Source: Candidatus Nitricoxidireducens bremensis (GTDB taxonomy: Bacteria > Pseudomonadota > Gammaproteobacteria > Burkholderiales > Rhodocyclaceae). Taken from it: a DNA stretch of 64,000 nt. The position numbers and the translations under genes were made by a program. The stretch covers positions 33,105-97,104 of the forward strand of contig JAOTRT010000015.1 in NCBI GenBank assembly GCA_030247725.1. Reading direction: 5' to 3'. The notes under the pieces were generated by a model. It ran no database searches. It saw only the letters and a program-made list of their open reading frames with translations, and was not told the DNA's origin. Shown here piece after piece: positions 33,856 to 41,471 of this stretch (the first letter of the stretch is position 1; every line of letters starts with the position of its first letter).

Positions 33856-34687
33856 GGCCTCTCCCTATCTCGCCCTCAAGCTTGCCCGGGAGCTGTTCCA
33901 GAAGGCGCCCCAGGCCCTGGCGGAAGAGGAACGGGCCAAGGTTGCCGCCGTGGCCGCCCGCCAGCTGGAGATCGAGGGGCGCATCCTCGCTACCCTGGAA
34001 GCGGCCCAAGTAGTGCTGCCGCCCTCTGCCGTGCCCCATGGCGTGTCCGAGATCCGCGGCCGTTTCGGCAGCGATGACGAATTCCGCGAAGAGCTGGAGC
34101 AGTCCGGCCTCGACGAGGCCGAACTCGCCGCCGCCATCGAACGGGACCTGCGGGTCGAAGCGGTCCTCGACAGCGTGGCCCGCACGGCGCCCCCGGTGAC
34201 GGACACGGACGTGGAAATCTTCTACCTCCAGCATGCCGCCCGCTTCCTGCGGCCGGAAGCGCGCAGCCTGCGGCACATCCTCGTCACCATCAACGAGGAG
34301 CTTCCCGGCAGCAGCCGGGATGCGGCGCGGGAACGCATCGAGGCCATCCGTCGCCGGCTGGAGAAGGATATGGGCCGCTTTGCCGAGCAGGCCCTCAAGC
34401 ATTCGGAATGCCCGTCCGCCATGAACGGCGGCCTGCTGGGCACCGTGCCCCGCGGCCAGCTCTATCCGGAACTGGAGGCCGTGGCCTTCGCCCTTGACGC
34501 AGGCCGGATGTCCGGCGTCGTCGAGACGGCCATGGGCTTCCACCTCGTGCTCTGCGAAGCCATCCGGCCGGAGCGGCATGCCCCTCTGGACGAGGTGCGG
34601 GACCGTCTGCGCGCCCGTATTGCGGACGGCCGCAAGGCCGCCGTCCAGAAGGCCTGGATCGCCGGTCTTTTCAAGCCGGCGGCCTGA
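33848..34687 (+). CDS. nifM: Nitrogenase maturation prolyl isomerase NifM
   Basis: The product (279 residues) is a PpiC-type peptidyl-prolyl isomerase needed for Fe-protein (NifH) maturation. The N-terminal helical domain is NifM-like (SPYLALKLARELFQKAPQALAEEE). The parvulin domain starts at about residue 135: LRHILVTIN, GRFAEQALKHSECPSAMNGGLLGTV, PELEAVAFALDAGRMSGVVET, GFHLVLCEAI. The ATG at 33848 overlaps the end of nifZ. Transcription ends against the convergent DUF3050 gene, six bases between stops. Confidence 0.9.
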   Translation: MAEASPYLALKLARELFQKAPQALAEEERAKVAAVAARQLEIEGRILATLEAAQVVLPPSAVPHGVSEIRGRFGSDDEFREELEQSGLDEAELAAAIERDLRVEAVLDSVARTAPPVTDTDVEIFYLQHAARFLRPEARSLRHILVTINEELPGSSRDAARERIEAIRRRLEKDMGRFAEQALKHSECPSAMNGGLLGTVPRGQLYPELEAVAFALDAGRMSGVVETAMGFHLVLCEAIRPERHAPLDEVRDRLRARIADGRKAAVQKAWIAGLFKPAA

Positions 34688-34693
34688 CGGGGA

Positions 34694-35470
34694 TCAGCGG
34701 CGCGCCATCGCCGCCTGGACGCCGTCCCAGAAGGCAATGCGCGCCTCGGCGGCTGCGCGGGCCGCCTCGGCGGCTTCCTTAGCCTTCACGGTGTCGCCGC
34801 CGATCAGCTCGTTCACCATGCGCAGGGACAGGGGGGCGTGGAAATCCTCGTCCAGATGGATGTGACGTTCCAGGTAGTAGTGGAAGGCCGGCGCCTCCTT
34901 CTGGGTGATGTTCATCTTCGCCAGCAGGGCGCGGAACATGGCCGGAATGATGTGCTCCCGGCCGAAGGCGAAGGCGGCGCCCACCACATGGGGCTTGCCG
35001 GTATCGATGAAGGCGAAGGTGGAGTTCATGAAGGCCTGGGCGGCGGCGGGCGCCGTGCCGAGGGCGAAGGCCGTCGCGATGCCCCGGCTGGCCGCCGTTT
35101 CGGAAAAGCGGATGGCGCCGGCGGGATCGGCACCCACTTCGCGCATGGCGTCGCAATAGAGTTCGAAGTGGCTTGCGTAGGTGGGCTTGCCGTCGGCATC
35201 CGGCAGGCCTTCGTCCGATTCTTCGCCGAGCACGATCTGGTTGATGAAGAAGCGTACCGACGGGCTGCCGACGGGCGTCCAGGGCACGGCGGCGGGCGCG
35301 ATATGCCGCTGGAGGTCCTTCAGCAGGGACATGAAGTCCCATACCGAATAGACGTGGTGGGCCATGAACAGGCGCAGGTCGTCCAGGGTCCGGACGGCGG
35401 CATAGAGAGGGTGGTCGTTGAGGCGTTCGCCGAGTCCGGCAAGGACCTGAGCGTCTATGGTATGGGTCAT
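34694..35470 (-). CDS. DUF3050 protein, heme-oxygenase-like fold
   Basis: The product is 258 residues. NDHPLYAAVRTLDDLRLFMAHHVYSVWDFMSLLKDLQ and the stretches FINQIVLGEESDE, YCDAMREVGAD and FHYYLERHIHLDEDFHAPLSLRM are DUF3050 hallmarks. The conserved His, Glu and Asp residues (MAHHVYSVWD, GEESDE, ERHIHLDEDFH) fit a di-iron oxidase of the heme-oxygenase-like superfamily. It lies 149 bases behind rnfH on the same strand, so it may be read with the rnf operon. A weak GG-N10-GC sequence lies between them. The substrate is unknown. Confidence 0.85.
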   Translation of the reverse strand: MTHTIDAQVLAGLGERLNDHPLYAAVRTLDDLRLFMAHHVYSVWDFMSLLKDLQRHIAPAAVPWTPVGSPSVRFFINQIVLGEESDEGLPDADGKPTYASHFELYCDAMREVGADPAGAIRFSETAASRGIATAFALGTAPAAAQAFMNSTFAFIDTGKPHVVGAAFAFGREHIIPAMFRALLAKMNITQKEAPAFHYYLERHIHLDEDFHAPLSLRMVNELIGGDTVKAKEAAEAARAAAEARIAFWDGVQAAMARR

Positions 35471-35619
35471 GGGGTTTTCTCGTCGGGTTGGAAGGCCGTG
35501 CCTTCTGCGGGCCGGCTCGGGGGCGGGATGATGCCCGAACTCAGGCGTCCGGGGCAATGGCGGCGTGGAATGCGAGGGGAAATCCGCCCCGGGTACGGAG
35601 GCCGCCGGGCCGTGGGGCG

Positions 35620-35898
35620 CTACTCCTCGTCGCCGCCGGCGCCGTCGCGGCGCGGCACCGTCTGGGGATCACAGGTGATCTGGCGGTAGATCTCGACCCG
35701 GTCTCCCGCCCGCAGGGGGGCGTCGGGTTTCACCAGCTTGCCGAACACGCCTACCTTCTGGGCGCCGAGGTCGATATGGGGAAACATCCGCAGGATGCCC
35801 GAGCGCTCTATGGCTTCCTGTACCGTGGCCTGGTCCGGCACTTCGATGGTGAGCCAGATCTGCTGGGTGGGTTCCGAATAGGCGACGCCGACTTGCAT
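35620..35898 (-). CDS. rnfH: RnfH family protein
   Basis: The product (92 residues) has a ubiquitin-like fold: MQVGVAYSEPTQQIWLTIEVPDQATVQEAIERSGILRMFPHIDL, then VGVFGKLVKPDAPLRAGDRVEIYRQIT. RnfH is associated with nif-linked Rnf clusters (as in Rhodobacter), but its role in the complex is not known. It is the last gene of the minus-strand rnf series and starts two bases after rnfE. Confidence 0.92.
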   Translation of the reverse strand: MQVGVAYSEPTQQIWLTIEVPDQATVQEAIERSGILRMFPHIDLGAQKVGVFGKLVKPDAPLRAGDRVEIYRQITCDPQTVPRRDGAGGDEE

Positions 35899-35900
35899 GC

Positions 35901-36572
35901 TCAGGCTCCTTGGGCGGCAACGGTGGGTACGGCTGCGCGGGTGGCCAGGCGGGCGTCGGTGACGCGCTTGAGGGCCAGCAGTAAGCCCAGCACGAGGAAT
36001 CCGCCGGGCGGCAGGATCATCAGCAACACGCCGCCGTAGTTGGGGATCACGGTGGTCTCCAGGAAGGCGAAGCCGCTGCCCAGCAGCAGGCTGGCCTGGG
36101 CGAACAGGGTGCCGCCGCCGAGGAGTTCCCGCACCAGGCCGATGAGGACGAGAGCGAGGGTGAAGCCCAATCCCATGCCCAGGCCGTCCAGGGCCGAGGC
36201 CAGCACCGGCGACTTGGAGGCGAAGGCTTCGGCGCGGCCGAGGATCGCGCAATTGACGACGATGAGGGCGATGAACAGGCCGAGCACCTTGTAGAGGTCG
36301 TGGAGCCAGGCGTTTAGGGCCATGTCCACCAGGGTGACCAGGGTGGCGATGAGTACGACGAAAATCGGAATGCGCACCTGGCGGCTGACGAAATCGCGAA
36401 TCAGGGCCACCAGGACGTTGGCCATCACGAGCACCGCCGTCGTCGCCAGCCCCATGCCGAGACCGTTGGTGCCGCTGGTGGTCACCGCCATGGTCGGGCA
36501 CAGGGCGAGCATCTGGGCGAAGACCACGTTCTGGCTCCATAGGCCGTCCTTGAACACCTGGAAGAGTTTCAT
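35901..36572 (-). CDS. rnfE: Rnf electron-transport complex subunit E
   Basis: The product (223 residues) is an integral membrane subunit with about six helices, related to RnfA. Signatures are FKDGLWSQNVVFAQMLALCPTMAVTTSGTNGLGMGLAT and NCAILGRAEAFA, with conserved Cys residues (ALCP, NCAI) thought to hold a membrane-embedded iron-sulfur site. The Rnf complex uses ion motive force to drive electrons from NADH to ferredoxin for nitrogenase. Upstream lies a 350-base gap with an unusual paired inverted-repeat element, which separates it from rnfG. Confidence 0.94.
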   Translation of the reverse strand: MKLFQVFKDGLWSQNVVFAQMLALCPTMAVTTSGTNGLGMGLATTAVLVMANVLVALIRDFVSRQVRIPIFVVLIATLVTLVDMALNAWLHDLYKVLGLFIALIVVNCAILGRAEAFASKSPVLASALDGLGMGLGFTLALVLIGLVRELLGGGTLFAQASLLLGSGFAFLETTVIPNYGGVLLMILPPGGFLVLGLLLALKRVTDARLATRAAVPTVAAQGA

Positions 36573-36644
36573 CTCAATGGCTCCTTGACGCTATGTGCCG
36601 GCAGCGACGCATGAAAGGTCTCGTTCTTGGCAGGTCGGAGCGCG

Positions 36645-36898
36645 CCAAGGGAGGCAGGTGGCCGACGGCGCTCATGTCACCCGAGCCGGGCTGCGCCCGG
36701 CTCTCCTTCTTTACTTCGCTCTGTCGGCCACCTGCCTCCCTTGGCTGGAGACGCCGGCGCACCTGCTCCACCGAACACCCACAGCGAAATCCGACCGGGA
36801 GGGTGGGATGCTCTGCAAAGCGAAGTAAAGAAGGAGACGTCGGCCGCAGGCCGTCGGCGGGTGACATGAGCGGCGCAGAGCATCCCACCCTCCCGGTC
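36645..36898. repeat. Two opposed self-complementary elements inside the rnf operon
   Basis: The gap between rnfE and rnfG has no gene. It holds two copies, in opposite orientation, of one plan. Copy 1: outer stem 36645-36665 with 36724-36744 (21 bp, perfect). Copy 2: outer stem 36793-36816 with 36875-36898 (24 bp, perfect). The stems differ in sequence but the segments inside are shared: GCTCATGTCACCCG (36670-36683; reverse complement at 36858-36871) and TCTCCTTCTTTACTTCGC (36702-36719; reverse complement at 36820-36837). Between these, each copy has its own small hairpin. Conserved inner parts with unrelated but perfectly paired stems suggest selection for structure. Confidence 0.85.
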
Positions 36899-36922
36899 AC
36901 GCTCCGAAAGTCGAGTTTCATC

Positions 36923-37525
36923 TCAGCCTCCCGTGATTTCCCGGCGATGGGCCGCGTAGAAGTCGAGCCCCTGCTTGACCGCCTTGACGACCGCCCGGGG
37001 GGTGATGGTCGCGCCGGCGAACTGGTCGAACACGCCGCCGTCCTTGCGCACTGCCCACTTTTCCGGCTTGGGGTCTTCGAGGGACTTGCCCTCGAAGTCG
37101 CGAATCCATTTCGATTTCGCCAGTTCGATCTTGTCGCCCAGGCCTGGCGTCTCCTGATGCTTGATGACGCGGGCGCCGAGCAGGGTGCCGCCGGCGTCCA
37201 CCCCCATCAGCACGACGATGTCGCCGGCGTAGCCGCGGGCCGCCATCTGGAACACCGCCCCGGTGACGGCGCCGTCCTTGCGGGCCTTGTAGATCGTCAC
37301 CTGGTCCACGACGACGGTGTCCTGCAGCAGTTCGTTGTCGTAGGAACCCTCCGGCAGCACCTGGGCGAGAGAGGCCTGCAGGTCGCGGGCCTCGGCGGCG
37401 GCGATGGCCGGCCCGGTGAGGCTGTTGCCCAGGCTCAGGGCGGCGCTGGCCAGCAGCGCCACCAGGCCGAGGGAAATGCCCTGGTAGGCGAGACGATCCC
37501 GAAGAACGGCGAGTTCTGTGCTCAT
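36923..37525 (-). CDS. rnfG: Rnf electron-transport complex subunit G
   Basis: The product (200 residues) has one N-terminal membrane helix (GISLGLVALLASAALSLGNSL) and a periplasmic FMN domain. The flavinylation motif is FAGATITPRAVVKAV, where Thr after AGAT binds FMN covalently. GARVIKHQETPGLGDKIE is another family stretch. Its start overlaps the end of rnfD (ATGA). Confidence 0.94.
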   Translation of the reverse strand: MSTELAVLRDRLAYQGISLGLVALLASAALSLGNSLTGPAIAAAEARDLQASLAQVLPEGSYDNELLQDTVVVDQVTIYKARKDGAVTGAVFQMAARGYAGDIVVLMGVDAGGTLLGARVIKHQETPGLGDKIELAKSKWIRDFEGKSLEDPKPEKWAVRKDGGVFDQFAGATITPRAVVKAVKQGLDFYAAHRREITGG

Positions 37526-38574
37526 GACGGTAGCGGCGCGCCCTTGCGGTTGCGTCCGTAGATGCGGGGTTTCAGCAGGCGGTCGATGGCCGGGGCCAGC
37601 GCGTTCATCAGCAGCACGGCGAAGGCCACGCCTTCCGGGTAGCCGCCCCAGGTGCGGATCACGTAGGTCAGCAGGCCGCAGCCGAGGCCGAACAGCAGCT
37701 GGCCGGCGCGGGTGTTCGGCGAGGTGACGTAGTCGGTGGCGATGAAGAAGGCCCCCAGCAGGGCGCCGCCGCTGAAGATATGGGTGGTGGCGTCCAGATA
37801 GCGGGCCGGATCGACGGCATGGCCGATGGCGGCGGGCAGGGCGATGCCGGCCAGCATGGCGGCCGGGATGTGCCAGGAGATGACGCCCATGACGATCATG
37901 GCGATGCCGCCGGCCGCGATCAGCAGCCCGGCGGTCTCGCCGAGACTGCCGGGGCGGTAGCCGGCCAGGGAAAGCGGGTGTCCGCCGAGGGAATGGAGCA
38001 GATCCACACCCCGGGAGAGTTCCGCCTTGGCGTGGCCCAGGAGGGAGGCGCTGGAAACCGCGTCCAGCTGGGTGGCGCTCCCCAGGGTCACCAGCAGGCC
38101 GTCGAACAGGCCCGGTGCGCCGGCTGCCGTGAGGGGCAGCGGCGCTACCCAGGCCGTCATGGGGACGGGGAAGGAGATCAGCAGCGCGACGCGGGCCACC
38201 ATGGCCGGATTGAAAAGGTTCTGGCCGAGCCCACCGAAGACCTGTTTGGCGACGATGGTGGCGAACAGGCCGCCGACGGCGCCGAGCCACCAGGGCGCCC
38301 AGGGCGGCAGGGAGAGGGCCAGCAGCCAGCCGGTGAGGAGGGCGGAGCCGTCGAGCAGCACCGGCCTGGCGGGCTGGTCGGCCAGGCGCAGGCAGGTGGC
38401 CTCGCCCAGCAGGGCGGCGAGGACCGTGACGATCCACAGGTAGATGGCCGGCCAGCCATAGAGCCAGAAGCCGTAGAGGGTGGCGGGCGCCAGGGCCAGC
38501 ATGACCTTGGCCATGATGCGGGAGACGCCGGCGCCGCCATGGGCGTGGGGGGATGCGATGGGAACGGCGCTCAT
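37522..38574 (-). CDS. rnfD: Rnf electron-transport complex subunit D
   Basis: The product (350 residues) has about nine membrane helices. RnfD normally binds FMN through a Thr in a DAVSxATPL-like motif. Here the same place reads QLDAVSSASLLG, with S177 where Thr is expected. Other family features are LPPWAPWWLGAVGGLFATIVAKQVFGGLGQNLFNPAM and YPEGVAFAVLLMNALAPAIDR. Both ends overlap the neighbouring rnf genes (C and G), so the block is translated as one unit. Confidence 0.94.
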   Translation of the reverse strand: MSAVPIASPHAHGGAGVSRIMAKVMLALAPATLYGFWLYGWPAIYLWIVTVLAALLGEATCLRLADQPARPVLLDGSALLTGWLLALSLPPWAPWWLGAVGGLFATIVAKQVFGGLGQNLFNPAMVARVALLISFPVPMTAWVAPLPLTAAGAPGLFDGLLVTLGSATQLDAVSSASLLGHAKAELSRGVDLLHSLGGHPLSLAGYRPGSLGETAGLLIAAGGIAMIVMGVISWHIPAAMLAGIALPAAIGHAVDPARYLDATTHIFSGGALLGAFFIATDYVTSPNTRAGQLLFGLGCGLLTYVIRTWGGYPEGVAFAVLLMNALAPAIDRLLKPRIYGRNRKGAPLPS

Positions 38575-40079
38575 GATTCCTCCGTGGTCCGATCGGCGGT
38601 GGCCGCCGCCGCTGCGGCTTCCGCCGCCTTCTGGGCCGCCCGCTCGGCCTTGCGCCGCGCGGCGGCCTCGGCCTTCTCCTTGGCTTCCCGTTCCAGGCGC
38701 TCGGCTCGGGCGGCGACGAGGCGCTTGGTGGCATCGGTGCGCAGCTTGGCGCGGTCTCGCGCCGCCAGTTCGCCCTTGGCATGGCCGAAGTACTGGACCA
38801 GGGGGATGTGAGCCGGGCAGACCCAGGCGCAGCAGCCGCAGGCGATGCAGTCCTTGAGGCCGAGGTCCACGGCACCGGCGTAGTCGTCGGTACGGATGCG
38901 CGCCGCCATTTCCAGGGGCAGCAGGCCCACCGGGCAGGCGCGCACGCAGGAGGAACAGCGGATGCAGGGCTGCGCCTCGCCCGCCGCGGCCTCGTCGGCC
39001 GTCAGGGCCAGGAGGCCGCTGGTGCCCTTGACCACGGGCACGAAGGTGCCGGGCAACTGGGTGCCCATCATCGGGCCGCCCATGATGAGGCGGGCCGGGT
39101 CCTGCTTGAGACCCACGGCGGTGACGATGTCGGCCACCAGCATGCCCACGGGCACCACGCAGTTGCCCGGCGCATGCCAGGCGCCGCCGTTGAGGGTGAC
39201 GATCCGCTCCACCAGGGGGCGGCCCAGGCGGATGGCCTGCTGGACCGCATAGGCGGTGCCGACGTTATGGACGAGCACGCCCAGGTCGGTGGTGCGGCCG
39301 TCGGCGGGCACCTCCTTGCCGGTCAAAGTCGAGAACAGATGCTTCTCCGAGCCCATCGGGTAGCGGGCCGGCACCGGTCGCACCTGTACCTCGCCGAAGG
39401 GGGCGGCGGCTGCGGTCATGGCGGCAATGGCTTCCGGTTTGTTGTCCTCGATGCCCACCAGGGCTTCGCGGGCACCCGTGGCGTGGAGCATGAGGCGGAT
39501 GCCCTCGACGGTTTCGCGGGCGAAATCGCGCATCAGGCGGTCGTCGCAGGACAGGTAGGGTTCGCACTCGCCGCCGTTGAGAATCAGGGTATGGATGCCG
39601 CTGCGCTTGCCCAGGTTCAGTTTCAGGGCCGAGGGAAAGGCGGCGCCGCCCAGGCCGACGATGCCGGCGGCGGCGACGCGGCGGCCGATGTCCTCCGGCG
39701 CCAGGGCGAAGGGGTCCGCCGGCAGGTCGTCGGGCTCATGCCAGCGGTCCTCGCCGTCCCATTCGATGGCGATGCCGGCGACGGGGAGTCCCGAGGCGTG
39801 GGGGGCGGTGATGTCGCCCACCGAGACGATGGTGCCGGAGCGGGGCGCATGGATCGCCGCCGAGGTGGCCCCCTGGGCTTCGGCGAGGAGCTGGCCCTTC
39901 GCCACCTTCTGGCCCACCAGGACCACGGGCCGGGCGGGGGCGCCGATGTGCTGCTGCAGCGGCACGTAGAGATGGCTTGGGGTGGCGATCCGGCGCAGGG
40001 GGATGTCCGCCGCCGGGCGCTTGCGGTCGGCGGGATGGATGCCCCATCCGGCGCCGAAGATTTTTTCCATCAGTCCCAT
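38571..40079 (-). CDS. rnfC: Rnf electron-transport complex subunit C
   Basis: The product (502 residues) is the NADH-oxidising peripheral subunit. It has an N-terminal biotinyl-like fold (IHPADRKR to GATSAAIHAPRSGTIVSVGDI). The flavin and NADH site follows in GIVGLGGAAFPSALKLNLG and ILNGGECEPYLSCDD. Two 4Fe-4S motifs are CIRCSSCVRACPVG and CIACGCCAWVCPAH. The C-terminus is a long Ala/Lys/Glu-rich helix. I place the start at 40079, ATG GGA CTG, overlapping the reading frame end of rnfB by none and separated by two bases. Confidence 0.95.
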   Translation of the reverse strand: MGLMEKIFGAGWGIHPADRKRPAADIPLRRIATPSHLYVPLQQHIGAPARPVVLVGQKVAKGQLLAEAQGATSAAIHAPRSGTIVSVGDITAPHASGLPVAGIAIEWDGEDRWHEPDDLPADPFALAPEDIGRRVAAAGIVGLGGAAFPSALKLNLGKRSGIHTLILNGGECEPYLSCDDRLMRDFARETVEGIRLMLHATGAREALVGIEDNKPEAIAAMTAAAAPFGEVQVRPVPARYPMGSEKHLFSTLTGKEVPADGRTTDLGVLVHNVGTAYAVQQAIRLGRPLVERIVTLNGGAWHAPGNCVVPVGMLVADIVTAVGLKQDPARLIMGGPMMGTQLPGTFVPVVKGTSGLLALTADEAAAGEAQPCIRCSSCVRACPVGLLPLEMAARIRTDDYAGAVDLGLKDCIACGCCAWVCPAHIPLVQYFGHAKGELAARDRAKLRTDATKRLVAARAERLEREAKEKAEAAARRKAERAAQKAAEAAAAAATADRTTEES

Positions 40080-40081
40080 GG

Positions 40082-40609
40082 TCAGGCCACCGCGGGTTTC
40101 GGCCAGACCCAGTGCTGCAGGGTCATGGGCACGGGTTGCATGGACATGGCCTCCGTCGGGCAGCGCTCGATGCAGTTGCCGCAGCCGGTACAGGCCTCCC
40201 GGATCACGTTGTGGATCTGCTTGGGGGCGCCGAGGATGGCGTCGGTGGGGCAGACCTTGATGCAGCGGCAGCAGCCGATGCAGATTTCCTCGGCCACCAG
40301 GGCGATCTTCGGACCTTCGTCCACCACGCCGGAAAGGTCCAGTTCGATGCCGAGCTTTTCCGCCAGGGCCGCCGCCAGGGCTTTGCCGCCGGGGGGGCAG
40401 AGGGTCGGCGGCGCCTCGCCGGCCACCACGGCGGCGGCGGCGCCCGGGCAGCCGGGAAAGCCGCACTGGCCGCAGTTGGAGCCGGGCATGAGGGCGGCCA
40501 CCTCGTCCACCATCGGGTTGCCTTCGACGGCGAAGCGGCGGGCGGCGACGCCCAGACCGATGCCGAGGGCGGCACCGAGGAGGGTCAGGCTGAGTACGGC
40601 GGCGATCAT
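40082..40609 (-). CDS. rnfB: Rnf electron-transport complex subunit B
   Basis: The product (175 residues) carries electrons to ferredoxin. It has an N-terminal membrane helix (MIAAVLSLTLLGAALGIGLGVAARRF), a 4Fe-4S motif of the CGQCGFPGC type (SNCGQCGFPGCPG) and two ferredoxin-type clusters (CIGCCRCIKVCP and CTGCGNCIERCP). It starts seven bases after the rnfA stop. Confidence 0.95.
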   Translation of the reverse strand: MIAAVLSLTLLGAALGIGLGVAARRFAVEGNPMVDEVAALMPGSNCGQCGFPGCPGAAAAVVAGEAPPTLCPPGGKALAAALAEKLGIELDLSGVVDEGPKIALVAEEICIGCCRCIKVCPTDAILGAPKQIHNVIREACTGCGNCIERCPTEAMSMQPVPMTLQHWVWPKPAVA

Positions 40610-40616
40610 GGCGTCC

Positions 40617-41198
40617 TCACTTGAAGTTCAGGCCGGCGAAGCCCATGAAGGCCAGGGACAGGAGGCCCGCCAGGACGAAGCCCACCGGGGCGCCCGTGAA
40701 GGCTGCGGGTACCCGCGCCAGGGCCAGGCGTTCCCGCAGGCCGGCGAAGATCAGCAGCACCAGGGTGAAGCCCAGGGCCGAACCGAAACCGTAGGCGATG
40801 CTGACGGCGAAGGAGCTCTTCTCCTGCACATTGAGGAGCGCGATGCCGAGCACCGCGCAGTTGGTGGTGATGAGGGGCAGGTAGATGCCGAGGGCCTGGT
40901 AGAGGCCGGGACTGGCCTTCTTCACCACCAGTTCGACGAATTGCACCGTCGCGGCGATGACGAGGATGAAGGTGAGGATGCGCAGGTAGCCCAGGCCCAG
41001 GGGCGCCAGCAGCCAGTGTTCGAGCATCCAGGTGGCGGCGCTCGCCAGGGTGATGACGAAGGTGGTGGCGAGGCCCATGCCGAGGGCGCTGTCGACGTTT
41101 CTCGACACGCCCATGAAGGGGCAGAGGCCGAGAAACTTCACCAGCACCACGTTGTTCACCAGTGCGGTCGTAATGAGGAGGACGAGGATTTCGGTCAT
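40617..41198 (-). CDS. rnfA: Rnf electron-transport complex subunit A
   Basis: The product (193 residues) has six membrane helices and is paired with RnfE. Signatures are [39 protein letters not shown] and [13 protein letters not shown], with the two conserved Cys residues. It is the first gene of the minus-strand rnf series. I chose the ATG at 41198; the frame extends further upstream but only into the control region shared with nifL. Confidence 0.95.
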   Translation of the reverse strand: MTEILVLLITTALVNNVVLVKFLGLCPFMGVSRNVDSALGMGLATTFVITLASAATWMLEHWLLAPLGLGYLRILTFILVIAATVQFVELVVKKASPGLYQALGIYLPLITTNCAVLGIALLNVQEKSSFAVSIAYGFGSALGFTLVLLIFAGLRERLALARVPAAFTGAPVGFVLAGLLSLAFMGFAGLNFK

Positions 41199-41225
41199 GG
41201 TTGTGTTCCGGGCCTTTGGCTCTGC

Positions 41226-41245
41226 CGTATCACGATCCGTGCCAC
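41226..41245 (-). promoter_or_regulatory. Candidate sigma-54 promoter of the rnf operon
   Basis: On the minus strand TGGCACGGATCGTGAT has a perfect -24 half (TGGCACG, 41238-41244), but the -12 position reads GA instead of GC. It is 30-45 bases before rnfA. It would share the NifA site at 41359 with nifL. Confidence 0.4.
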
Positions 41246-41358
41246 CGCCGATTTTTGTGTGCCCCAAAACCGTGCGGTCGCCTGCCAGCGGGCACCGGAA
41301 CAGGACTTCCGCGGGGGCGCGGGTCTGCCGGTCATGGCGATGGAATCGCCGCGGGGAA

Positions 41359-41374
41359 TGTCGCAAGTCCTACA
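41359..41374. promoter_or_regulatory. NifA upstream activator sequence between rnfA and nifL
   Basis: TGT-CGCAAGTCCT-ACA fits TGT-N10-ACA. It lies about 55 bases before the nifL -24 element and about 115 from the candidate rnf promoter, so it may serve both directions. Confidence 0.75.
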
Positions 41375-41426
41375 AGCTGCGACAAATCCGACACCTGGAC
41401 TTCGGACGGCAGGGCCTTTCCGGCGT

Positions 41427-41444
41427 CCGGCATGGAACCTGCAG
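41427..41444 (+). promoter_or_regulatory. Sigma-54 promoter of nifLA
   Basis: CCGGCATGGAACCTGCA has GG at 41429-41430 and GC at 41441-41442 with ten bases between. Transcription would begin near 41454, and the GTG of nifL is at 41472. Confidence 0.8.
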
Positions 41445-41471
41445 TGGGGACGGGTAACTTCGGAGAACGCC

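Noticed and set aside
36593..36922. Several short frames between rnfE and rnfG on both strands
   Set aside because: They are made entirely of the inverted-repeat element and show its palindromic repeats in protein form; no ribosome site or family supports them.
37526..38875. Extension of the rnfG frame far upstream
   Set aside because: It lies inside rnfD and rnfC in another frame; rnfG starts at 37525 by family length and by overlap with the rnfD stop.
38781..41471. Very long plus-strand frame running from the rnfC region into nifL
   Set aside because: It is antisense to rnfA, rnfB and rnfC, which have full family motifs; only 41472-43019 is a real gene (nifL).
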